From JAFGGG01 sp964634205 (GTDB taxonomy: Bacteria; Spirochaetota; Spirochaetia; SZUA-6; RPPD01), in the NCBI GenBank assembly GCA_964634205.1, contig CAZWKE010000002.1, positions 1 through 64,000 of the forward strand: 64,000 bases of DNA, in the 5' to 3' direction. Shown piece by piece: positions 8,398-16,537 of this stretch (positions are counted from its first letter, which is position 1; each line of letters starts with the position of its first letter). The notes under the pieces are model-generated. The model did not search any database. It worked only from the letters and a program-made list of their open reading frames with translations, and had not been told where the DNA came from. A program made the position numbers and the translations under genes.

Positions 8398-8760
8398 TTA
8401 TTTCAGGATCTGTCTGTTGCTTCTGTCTTCCATTATGGCGAGCAGGGTGCTGCTTGCTCCGGTCAACGCATTCATACGCTCGGCGATTGTGTTAAAGGCA
8501 ACGAGCAGCTCATCATCCCGGCTTTCAAATCCGTAAAACTTGTCCGGCTGGCGATGACCACCGCAACCGAGTCCTGAATGCTCCGGTGAACGCCGTTTAT
8601 AGCCTGCATGATATCCGCAAGCCGCTGGCTGGTAAGGTCGGAGAGTTTTCTGATTTCCTTGGCGATAATAGTAAACCCTTTTCCTTTTTCTCCCACATGT
8701 ACCGCCTCAATTGAGGCGTTCAGGGCAATCAGGTTGATACGCATGGATACCCCGGAACCG
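8398..8760 (-). pseudogene. Remnant of a methyl-accepting chemotaxis protein
   Basis: The stretch INLIALNASIEA followed by GEKGKGFTIIAKEIRKLSD is the signalling hairpin of a chemoreceptor. The whole sensor and membrane part is missing. After about position 8520 the frame breaks, and the original C-terminus continues in another frame (FNTIAERMNAL, ending at the TAA at 8398-8400). A decayed receptor is the simplest reading. Between 8761 and 8940 I see nothing beyond the leader of the next gene. Confidence 0.75.
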
Positions 8761-8940
8761 GTCCGCTGATGCTTATCATGGGGAGTGGATTGTATGCATT
8801 ACAAAAAGCAAGGAAAAGAAAATATGACTTTCTGCAGGGGGTGCGGGTGCCGGTTGACCGATTTCTAAAGCGGATTTTCGGGAAAATATCCGCTTGACTA
8901 CTTCTCTTATATGGCTTACCGTAATTTGCCGGGATAAACG

Positions 8941-9573
8941 ATGAATGAGAGAAAAGATCTGGACATTGGAATTTCCAATTATATGCGTGACAAGGTCATA
9001 GATAAGCTGAAGCACGCCTATGCCAATGATTTGTTGGAAGAAAAGGACTTTGAAAAAAGGGTTGAGATAGCAACTTCTACACGGCAGCGCCATGAGCTTG
9101 GCTATTTGATCGATGATCTGCCCGCCGATATTGAGAAACTCCCAATACAGCAGACGGCAGCCTCCCCTGTCAGTATCAACCGGGGGAAAGTAAGAGAGAG
9201 CAGTACTTTTGTGGGGATTTTCAGCGGTATTGAAAAAAAGGGCGTATGGAATCCGGCCCGGAGTATGAAGATTGTGGCTGTAATGGGAGGGGTGGAACTG
9301 GATTTTACCCATGCCGAGATGCCGCCGGGAATTACCGATATCAAGATATTTGCCATGATGGGAGGGGTGGAAATAAGAGTTCCCCCCGGGATCAATGTGG
9401 ACACGCACGGATTTGCCTTTATGGGCGGATTTGATGATCGCTGTCCGAACAAGGACATACCCGGCGCACCTACCATAAGAATCAGCGGATTTGCTTTTTT
9501 GGGCGGAATCGAGATAAAACCGCCGAAGAAAAAACTGATGCAGAAAATCCTGAAAAAACTTGGACTGGATTAA
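8941..9573 (+). CDS. DUF1707/LiaF-like cell-envelope protein
   Basis: A 210-aa protein with no signal peptide. Residues 1-60 resemble the DUF1707/SHOCT-type N-terminal helix pair (DKVIDKLKHAYANDLLEEKDFEKRV has that spacing). Residues about 80-190 show repeated AVMGGVELD / AMMGGVEIR / FMGGFDDR strands, the pattern of the LiaF C-terminal domain that restrains envelope-stress signalling in Firmicutes. No LiaRS partner lies nearby, so the pathway is unknown here. The ribosome binding site is weak. It converges with the DUF362 gene with only 8 bases between the stops. Confidence 0.75.
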   Translation: MNERKDLDIGISNYMRDKVIDKLKHAYANDLLEEKDFEKRVEIATSTRQRHELGYLIDDLPADIEKLPIQQTAASPVSINRGKVRESSTFVGIFSGIEKKGVWNPARSMKIVAVMGGVELDFTHAEMPPGITDIKIFAMMGGVEIRVPPGINVDTHGFAFMGGFDDRCPNKDIPGAPTIRISGFAFLGGIEIKPPKKKLMQKILKKLGLD

Positions 9574-9581
9574 AATCCTCT

Positions 9582-10655
9582 CTAGACTTCACGCAGCTCG
9601 TAGGCACGTGAGCCCATTCCGATAGATTCCGCATGCGAAAGCTGTACCCCGGGATCAAGCTCCGCGTAACTGCTGTGTGAGAGATCGGTCCCGTTCGCTT
9701 CCCTGCTTAAATCCAAAGTGGCCTGGTCTACGGCTACCGCATCATTGGAGGCCACGATCCCGATATCCGGTATAACCGCTTTTTGCGAAATGCCGAGGCA
9801 ATCGCAGTCTTTGGTCATATCGGCGAGCACGTTGATGAACAGGCATTTTTGTTTTTTATTGATAATCGCGCCGTAGGCATGTTCCGCGGTTCTTTTCTGC
9901 AGCTCTTTTGATTCCACCCCCCAATTATAGGCCACGGCATCGAATGAACAGACAGCCAGACATTCGCCGCACCCGGTACAGTTTTCATTGACAATAAAGG
10001 CCTTTCCATCTTTTTGGACGATGGTATCCTGCGGGCACCATTTTATGCAGACCTTGCAAAAGGTACAGGTATCGGTTTTGATGTAGGGCTTAATGCTTGA
10101 ATGCTGCCTCATCTTTCCCATGCGGCTGGATAATCCCATGCCCAGGTTTTTTATACAAGCCCCTATACCGCAGGCCATGTGACCGGTGGCATGGGAAACG
10201 GCAACCAATGCGTCCGCCGCCTCAACCTCTCTGGCAATCAGCACGGATTTGAATATTTTCCCCGGAATATTTATGCGGATCTCCGAATTCCCCAACAACC
10301 CGTCGGCCATGATAAAAGGGGCGCCTACTTTTCCGTAGGTAAATCCGTGGTTAAAGGCATGCGCCAGATGGTCAACCGCATGGGACCGGGCGCCCTTGTA
10401 CAATGTTGAGGTTTCGGTCAGAAAGGGAACGCCGCGGGCGGCCTTTATCCATTGTACCACCTGCCTGATCAGTTCCGGTTTGACAAAGGTGGTGTTTTTT
10501 CTTTCTCCCACATGGATTTTCACCGCGACCTTTTCCTTTGGACCAATAGATACGGGCAGGTCCATAGCCTGTAACAGGACCTGCATGGCTGCTGTTCTTT
10601 CCTTGAGATCGCTTTCAGCGGAAAGCCTTTTGAAGTATACCTTACTTGCCGGCAT
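9582..10655 (-). CDS. DUF362 protein with two 4Fe-4S clusters
   Basis: A 357-aa cytoplasmic iron-sulfur protein. An N-terminal and middle DUF362 domain is interrupted by a bacterial ferredoxin unit. The first cluster motif has Cys at 197, 200, 203 and 207 (CTFCKVCIKWC), the second at 226, 229, 232 and 236 (CTGCGECLAVC). A conserved GIGACIKNLGMG stretch lies near 163-174. DUF362 ferredoxins are common in strict anaerobes, with no agreed reaction. A ribosome binding site (AGGAG) precedes the ATG. It stands alone between unrelated genes. Confidence 0.85.
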   Translation of the reverse strand: MPASKVYFKRLSAESDLKERTAAMQVLLQAMDLPVSIGPKEKVAVKIHVGERKNTTFVKPELIRQVVQWIKAARGVPFLTETSTLYKGARSHAVDHLAHAFNHGFTYGKVGAPFIMADGLLGNSEIRINIPGKIFKSVLIAREVEAADALVAVSHATGHMACGIGACIKNLGMGLSSRMGKMRQHSSIKPYIKTDTCTFCKVCIKWCPQDTIVQKDGKAFIVNENCTGCGECLAVCSFDAVAYNWGVESKELQKRTAEHAYGAIINKKQKCLFINVLADMTKDCDCLGISQKAVIPDIGIVASNDAVAVDQATLDLSREANGTDLSHSSYAELDPGVQLSHAESIGMGSRAYELREV

Positions 10656-10687
10656 TGGATTATTCTCCTGCGGTTAAAATTTATGGC

Positions 10688-12277
10688 TTATTCATCTTTG
10701 AAAAAGATCTGCATCAGCTTTACTATATAATATATTTTTTTATATATAGTTATCAATACTTCTTTCAGCGGTTTGTCCGAATTGGCCTCAATCTCTTTCC
10801 AGTTGATAATCAGCTCGTGCACCTGTCTGGTATAGTCGTCAAGGGACATCTTTATGTTTTTTCCCAGGGTAACGAGGTTTTGGGCGGCCTCATGAATCAT
10901 CCCCTTGGCCATATCATTGATCTCTTTCAGCATTTGGCGCAGTACCTTTTGCGCGGCTTTTTCTTTGTCCGATTTATGGTAGTACGTCTTCAGTTTGGTG
11001 CCGGTGTTGCTTTCCTCGGCCAGGGAGTCGTCGAACTTGGTGATTCGGTCGGAAATGTCCAGGAGTTGGTGGAAAGATTCCGAAAGCTCCTGTGATGTGA
11101 GATTGGTCGTCCATTTGCCCTTGATAATCAACAGGTCAACTATGCCCTTGATATCTTTTTTCAGAAAATCAAGCAGAAAGGCCTTGAGGTAATTCAAGGG
11201 ATGAACATAGATAAAACCGCCCATGATTTTTTTGGAAAAGGCAACATTGGCTTTTTCGGTGTAATTCTTGAGTCTTGAAATGGAGGAGGTTCCGAAAATG
11301 AGTCTGGTCAATTCGCCGACCTTACTGGTATGCTTTTCCTTAAAAATCTTTTGCAGTGAAAGCTCGGTTTGTGTCTTAAGTTTGGAGAGATACGGTTCCA
11401 CTATCTTTGTCCGTTTCAGGTTCGCCTTTATTTTGAAATAAGGATTTTTATCAATATGCTGGATAATGTATAACAACACTCTTGAACGCCGCAGTTCCTT
11501 TATGCGGGCCAGTATTTTTTTCCAGCTTGCGCGCGGGACGATATCCACCCCGCGGTATTCCTTTAACTGGTCCAGCACCCTGTTCCAGTCTTCGTTCTCA
11601 TTTACGTCTTCGATGATATATAAAAATTCTTTCAGGTCTTCGACCACATACTCCCCGTTTATCGGCTCGAAGTGCGGGGTGTAAAAAAAGTTACCTTCCG
11701 GGAGGCTGGAATCGAATTTTTTCAGCATAAAATAATAGTCGAAATGGGTAAGATCGACAAACACCGAAAGGGTGTGATAGATGTGGTTGATTTCCCGTGT
11801 CCTGTCGATATCAAACACCGAGAAAAAGGTCATCATATCTTCTTTTATTTCTTTGGTGAGGCTTTTGGCGTCCATCACGCTTGCCCGTTTCCTGATGGAC
11901 TCTTCATTCAACCGCTCTTTAATCTCCCTGTATTGTTCGGGAAGTGTGCTTTCAATGATAATCGACTTGAGTACACCCGAGTAATCGGCGTATTTTATCA
12001 GGCTTTGCGCAGGCCCCAGTATTTTATAAAACTCAAAAAAATACCTGGCCAGAAGCGGGTCCATAATCTCGTGCCGCGGCCGGTAAAACTTCAGCCGCTG
12101 CTTTTTAAGGGCCTTTACCACCTCTTTTAAAAGGCGCTTGCGTTCAAACTCAGGATCCGATCTGCCGACGAAAAAGGCGATTATCCTTTGGAAAAATCCA
12201 AGCTTTTTTTCCTGTTTTTTGGAACTAGTCCGGGCTTGTTCGGGTTCACGTTGCAGGACATCCTCTTCTCTTTCCAT
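10688..12277 (-). CDS. Conserved hypothetical protein, probably spirochaete-specific (DUF5312-like)
   Basis: A 529-aa soluble, charged, largely helical protein without a signal peptide or membrane segment. Residues 1-30 are Glu/Lys-rich and probably disordered. I recall similar proteins annotated DUF5312 in Treponema, but this is memory, not a search. The C-terminal 100 residues are amphipathic helices. It lies divergent from the prfA gene run, which may be a conserved arrangement. No reaction can be proposed. Confidence 0.65.
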   Translation of the reverse strand: MEREEDVLQREPEQARTSSKKQEKKLGFFQRIIAFFVGRSDPEFERKRLLKEVVKALKKQRLKFYRPRHEIMDPLLARYFFEFYKILGPAQSLIKYADYSGVLKSIIIESTLPEQYREIKERLNEESIRKRASVMDAKSLTKEIKEDMMTFFSVFDIDRTREINHIYHTLSVFVDLTHFDYYFMLKKFDSSLPEGNFFYTPHFEPINGEYVVEDLKEFLYIIEDVNENEDWNRVLDQLKEYRGVDIVPRASWKKILARIKELRRSRVLLYIIQHIDKNPYFKIKANLKRTKIVEPYLSKLKTQTELSLQKIFKEKHTSKVGELTRLIFGTSSISRLKNYTEKANVAFSKKIMGGFIYVHPLNYLKAFLLDFLKKDIKGIVDLLIIKGKWTTNLTSQELSESFHQLLDISDRITKFDDSLAEESNTGTKLKTYYHKSDKEKAAQKVLRQMLKEINDMAKGMIHEAAQNLVTLGKNIKMSLDDYTRQVHELIINWKEIEANSDKPLKEVLITIYKKIYYIVKLMQIFFKDE

Positions 12278-12369
12278 ATGTATAATGGTATTTTAAAACC
12301 GGTCAGATGTCAATCAGCAATTCTTTAAGACAGATTGATTGAACTGTTTTTTTTTGATACGCTGTATAT

Positions 12370-12543
12370 ATGAAAGTAAACACCAACATTCGCGACAATG
12401 GGGCCTGCCCCCTCTGCCGCAAAGAGGAGAACTGTCTGATCCTGCGGAGAATCATTGCTTCCGTAGGGGAGTTTAAAGATAAAAACGGCACTGCCATGGA
12501 ACTGGTTATTTATACCTGTCCGTATTTTGTAGAAAAGGTTTAA
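12370..12543 (+). CDS. 57-aa Cys-rich small protein upstream of prfA
   Basis: ATG at 12370 to TAA at 12543 encodes 57 residues starting MKVNTNIRDNGACPLC. Four Cys are present: CPLC, one near residue 22, and one in YTCPYF near the C-terminus. This suggests a small zinc-ribbon-like fold. Its stop is three bases before the prfA ATG, so the two are co-transcribed and probably translationally coupled. I do not recognise the family. The even codon use and coupled spacing support it as real. Confidence 0.65.
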   Translation: MKVNTNIRDNGACPLCRKEENCLILRRIIASVGEFKDKNGTAMELVIYTCPYFVEKV

Positions 12544-12546
12544 TTG

Positions 12547-13614
12547 ATGAGAGGAAAACTGGATACCCTTGCCAGGCGATTCGATGTCTTGCAGACGGAA
12601 ATCGCCAAACCCGAGGTCATAGCCGATCATGAACGCTATAGGGATTTGATGCGTGAATATAGCGATCTTGAACCCATTATCGGGAGCTATGGGGAGCTGT
12701 GTAAGCTGGAAAAAGAGATCGAAGATACCGAGGGGTTGATCCATGAGGAAAAAGAGGCGGATCTGAAGCACCTGGCCCAGGAGGAGCTGCGTGAACTCAT
12801 TAAAAAGAAGGAAGAGCTGGAAAAGAACATCAAACTTATGCTCATTCCCAAGGATCCGCTGGATCTGAAGAATATCATTATGGAAATACGGGCCGGGACC
12901 GGCGGAGAGGAGGCCGCGTTGTTCGCCGCGGACCTGTTTCGCATGTACTCCAAGTATGCGGAATCAAAGAACCGGCAGATAGAGATACTGTCTTCCAATA
13001 CTACCGGTATCGGCGGTTTCAAGGAGATTATTTTTTCCATAACCGGTAAGAATGTGTACGCCGACCTGCGCTATGAAAGCGGAGTGCATCGTGTGCAGCG
13101 TGTGCCGGTGACTGAATCCGGGGGCAGGATACACACGTCGGCCGTTACGGTGGCGGTACTGCCGGAGGCCGAAGATACGGAAATCCAGATAAAGAGTGAG
13201 GAGCTGCGGGTTGACGTATTCCGCGCCGGCGGTCCCGGCGGGCAAAGTGTCAATACCACCGATTCCGCCGTACGCATTACGCACATTCCCTCGGGGCTTG
13301 TGGTATCCTGCCAGGATGAAAAATCACAGCATAAGAACAAAGCCAAGGCGCTCCGCGTGCTGCGCGCACGCCTCTATGAACTGGAAGAAAGACGGAAACA
13401 GGAAGAACGGGCCAAAGACCGGCGCAGCCAGATCGGCAGCGGAGACCGTTCGGAACGGATCCGTACCTATAATTTTCCGCAGAACAGGGTTACCGACCAC
13501 CGCATTAACCTCACCCTTTACAAACTGGACCTCGTGCTGTTGGGAAGTATGGACGAGATTATCCAGCCCTTAAAAATCCACAACCGTGAACTGCTCTTAA
13601 AAGCCAAGACCTGA
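12547..13614 (+). CDS. prfA: Peptide chain release factor 1
   Basis: Recognises UAA and UAG stop codons in the ribosomal A site and triggers peptide release. From the ATG at 12547 the protein has 355 aa, the family length. The stop-codon reading motif is PVT (187-189) and the catalytic GGQ is at 231-233, in AGGPGGQSVN. A TTG at 12544 could also be used, but the ATG fits the AAAGG ribosome binding site better. It is followed 4 bases later by prmC, which methylates this GGQ glutamine, a classic pairing. Confidence 0.97.
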   Translation: MRGKLDTLARRFDVLQTEIAKPEVIADHERYRDLMREYSDLEPIIGSYGELCKLEKEIEDTEGLIHEEKEADLKHLAQEELRELIKKKEELEKNIKLMLIPKDPLDLKNIIMEIRAGTGGEEAALFAADLFRMYSKYAESKNRQIEILSSNTTGIGGFKEIIFSITGKNVYADLRYESGVHRVQRVPVTESGGRIHTSAVTVAVLPEAEDTEIQIKSEELRVDVFRAGGPGGQSVNTTDSAVRITHIPSGLVVSCQDEKSQHKNKAKALRVLRARLYELEERRKQEERAKDRRSQIGSGDRSERIRTYNFPQNRVTDHRINLTLYKLDLVLLGSMDEIIQPLKIHNRELLLKAKT

Positions 13615-13618
13615 TGCA

Positions 13619-14455
13619 ATGACCGTAAAAGACGCGCTGCAGGAAGCCACCAATACGCTGTATTATGCTGAGGTCGGGACACCGTACCTTGACGCCTGTG
13701 TGCTGCTGGCGCACGCTCTCGAAACCAGCAAGGAACACCTGTTCAGTTCATTCTATACCGAGGTTGCGCCTGAGGCTTATGCCTGTTTTCGGGAATATGT
13801 GAACAGGCGTTGTTTGGGAATCCCGGTTTCGTATATCCGGCACAAGAAAGAGTTCTATGGGTTGGAGTTCTATGTGGATGAACGGGTCCTTGTACCGCGG
13901 CCCGACTCCGAAACGCTCGTAGAAACCGTCGGTGTAATTCTCCGGAAACATGAAGGCCTTAAAAAAATTCATGATGTGTGTACCGGTTCCGGCTGCATCG
14001 CCATAACGCTGCAGCACCTTTTCCCTGAAATGGAAGTAACGGCCTCGGATATTTCCGCCGGGGCGGGGGAGGTGTTTTTACATAACTGTAGAAAGCTTCT
14101 GCATAAGGAGCTGCCCTTTTATCAGACCGATCTGCTTTCCGGATTGGACGGCGGCTTTGATATCATCGTCTCCAATCCCCCCTACCTGACCGATGCCGAG
14201 GCTTCCGATCTGAAAAACAGCGGCTGGCCCGAACCGGAGCTGGCACTGCGCGCGGGGGAGAACGGCTGTTTTTATTTGATGGAGCTTATCAAAACCGCAC
14301 CGCGCTGTTTAGGCAGCGGCGGCTACCTGGTATTGGAGGCGGCCCCGCCCCAGATGAAAATACTTACAGACTTTATGCACAAACTGAATTATATTAATAT
14401 TACTGTGGAACAGGATTTGGCAGGACGCAAACGGGTTTTATATGCATCAGTTTGA
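13619..14455 (+). CDS. prmC: Release factor glutamine N5-methyltransferase
   Basis: A SAM-dependent methyltransferase that modifies the GGQ glutamine of release factors. The 278-aa protein has an N-terminal helical domain, the PVSYI motif near 69-73, the SAM loop CTGSGCIA (121-128) and the catalytic NPPY (186-189). It starts 4 bases after prfA and its end overlaps the rsh start by 14 bases, indicating one operon. Confidence 0.96.
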   Translation: MTVKDALQEATNTLYYAEVGTPYLDACVLLAHALETSKEHLFSSFYTEVAPEAYACFREYVNRRCLGIPVSYIRHKKEFYGLEFYVDERVLVPRPDSETLVETVGVILRKHEGLKKIHDVCTGSGCIAITLQHLFPEMEVTASDISAGAGEVFLHNCRKLLHKELPFYQTDLLSGLDGGFDIIVSNPPYLTDAEASDLKNSGWPEPELALRAGENGCFYLMELIKTAPRCLGSGGYLVLEAAPPQMKILTDFMHKLNYINITVEQDLAGRKRVLYASV

Positions 14456-16445
14456 CACCTTATTACATGAGTTTACCCCCAAGTTGTCTCCGTACAAAAA
14501 ACCGGAAAGGGACCTGATACGGGAAGCCGCGCTCTGGGCGTCCGCCATGCATAACAAGCAGAAGCGGGCCTCCGGTGAACCGTACCTGGTACATCTGTTA
14601 CGTGTGGCGGAGATCCTTATTACCCTGAACCTGGATTACCGTGTCATCATGGCCGCCCTGCTGCATGACGTGTTGGAAGACACCGCGGTTACCAGGAGTG
14701 AGCTGCGGAAGAAATTCGGCCGGGAGGTGGAAGCCCTGGTGAACGGGGTCACCAAAATATCACTGATCCATGTAAAAAGCAAAACCGTGCAGGAGGCGGA
14801 GACAATCCGCAAGATGCTTTTCGCCATGATAAAGGACGTGCGCGTCATTCTGATCAAACTGGCGGACAAACTGCACAACATGCGTACACTGGGATTTCTG
14901 GCCGCGGAGAAAAGAAAGAAAATCGCCCAGGAATGCCTGGATATTTACGCGCCGTTGGCCGGCAGGCTGGGGATTTCATGGATAAAAAATGAACTGGAAG
15001 ACCTGTCTTTAAAATTCCTGCAGTCGGACATCTATAACCAGATAAAGCAATGGGTTGCGCACCGGCGCAATGAACGGACCCAATACCTGGCACGTGTGGA
15101 AAAGGCCATTCGCAGCGAGGCCGGGAAGGCCGGAATAAAGGTGGAGCTGGAAACACGGGCCAAGCATTTTTATTCGATCTATAAAAAAATGAAACGGACC
15201 GGGAGTACCATAGATGAGATCTATGACCTTCTGGGTATCAGAATACTCTGCCACACCCCCAGTGAATGCTATGAACTTCTGGGACTGGTGCATAAGATCT
15301 GGCTGCCCATTGAAGGCCGCTTTAAGGATTATATCGCCATGGCCAAATCCAACGGATACCAGAGCCTGCATACCACGGTAATGGGCTTTGAGGGCAAGCT
15401 GATCGAGATTCAGATTCGGACCCACGAGATGCACCGGACCGCCGAGAACGGCATCGCCGCGCATTGGTTGTATAAAAAGGGATTTTCCAAGGAGATCGTG
15501 CGGCCGGAAGATATCCCCATAATCAACCAGTTGAAAAGCTGGGAGGATACACACGGCGCGTCGCGTGAATTTCTTGAAAAGATAAAACAGGAGCTGCTGA
15601 AGGATTCTATTTACGTGTTTACCCCCAGGGGAGAGGTGATAGAGCTGCCCAAGGGTGCCACGGCCATTGATTTTGCCTACCATATCCATACAGAGGTGGG
15701 GAACCACTGTATGGCCGCCAAGGCGGATGATACGATTATTCCCCTGCACCGGGAGCTGAAAAATACCCAGGTGATAGAGATTATAACCGCCAATAATGCC
15801 AGGCCGCATGTAAACTGGCTGCGCTATGCCAAGACCGCACGCGCGCGCTCCAAAATACGGCATTGGTTGAACCAGAACGATGCCAGCCTGATTATCGACC
15901 GCAGCATTGTGGTAAAGAAACGGCCGGCGCCCGCGCCTGCGCGGAAACCGCCCAAAAGCAAACAAGAGGGTACCCCGAAACAGGTCCTGGACAAAAGCAA
16001 GATCGGGATCAAAAGCGGAAACGAGCGGAACCTGATGATAAAACTGGCAAGGTGCTGCAACCCTACCATCGGGGACGCCATTATCGGCTATGTATCACGC
16101 GGCAGGGGGATAATCGTACACCGGGCGGACTGCCCCAACCGCATCCACATCAAGGACTTCGGGGAGAGGATGATCGACGTGGAATGGGAGACGGTGTCGC
16201 CCAAGGCCACCAAACGCTTTCGGGTAACGGCCCGGTTTACCTCCGACCTTTTTTCCGAGATAGAGGGGACCCTGCGCAAGTACAAGGGCCATCTGATCGA
16301 GGGAAAACTCGAGGAAAATATCAATGAAACACTCAATGGGTTTTTTACCGTGGAGCTTGATAATAAGGAAGATTTCAACAAGGTCCTGAAGAATCTGCGC
16401 ACCATTCCCGCTATTGTGAACATCCAGCCCGTGCAGGTGTTTTAG
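14442..16445 (+). CDS. rsh: Bifunctional (p)ppGpp synthetase/hydrolase (RelA/SpoT family)
   Basis: Makes and degrades the stringent-response alarmone. The 667-aa protein has an HD hydrolase domain (H51, H75-D76 in AALLHDVLED), a synthetase domain (about 220-345) with RFKDYIA and NGYQSLHTT, a TGS domain (about 388-448), a Cys-containing RIS/zinc-finger segment (RCCNP, about 537-565) and a C-terminal ACT domain (about 590-665). An intact HD plus the RFKD form of the synthetase loop indicates both activities. The loop reads IAMAK where IAxPK is usual. Its start lies inside the prmC 3' end. Confidence 0.96.
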   Translation: MHQFDTLLHEFTPKLSPYKKPERDLIREAALWASAMHNKQKRASGEPYLVHLLRVAEILITLNLDYRVIMAALLHDVLEDTAVTRSELRKKFGREVEALVNGVTKISLIHVKSKTVQEAETIRKMLFAMIKDVRVILIKLADKLHNMRTLGFLAAEKRKKIAQECLDIYAPLAGRLGISWIKNELEDLSLKFLQSDIYNQIKQWVAHRRNERTQYLARVEKAIRSEAGKAGIKVELETRAKHFYSIYKKMKRTGSTIDEIYDLLGIRILCHTPSECYELLGLVHKIWLPIEGRFKDYIAMAKSNGYQSLHTTVMGFEGKLIEIQIRTHEMHRTAENGIAAHWLYKKGFSKEIVRPEDIPIINQLKSWEDTHGASREFLEKIKQELLKDSIYVFTPRGEVIELPKGATAIDFAYHIHTEVGNHCMAAKADDTIIPLHRELKNTQVIEIITANNARPHVNWLRYAKTARARSKIRHWLNQNDASLIIDRSIVVKKRPAPAPARKPPKSKQEGTPKQVLDKSKIGIKSGNERNLMIKLARCCNPTIGDAIIGYVSRGRGIIVHRADCPNRIHIKDFGERMIDVEWETVSPKATKRFRVTARFTSDLFSEIEGTLRKYKGHLIEGKLEENINETLNGFFTVELDNKEDFNKVLKNLRTIPAIVNIQPVQVF

Positions 16446-16473
16446 GGGCGGCCGGATCATTGGATCGGCGCCG

Positions 16474-16495
16474 ACGCGGCAACGGCTGCGTCGCG
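16474..16495. other. GC-rich hairpin between convergent genes
   Basis: CGACGCGGC and GCTGCGTCG form a 9-bp stem around a 4-base loop between the rsh and activase stops. No T-run follows on either strand, so it is at best an atypical bidirectional terminator. Confidence 0.35.
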
Positions 16496-16537
16496 GGGAA
16501 AGCACGGCCCCGGGCGCGAGGATGATGCGCAATCGGA

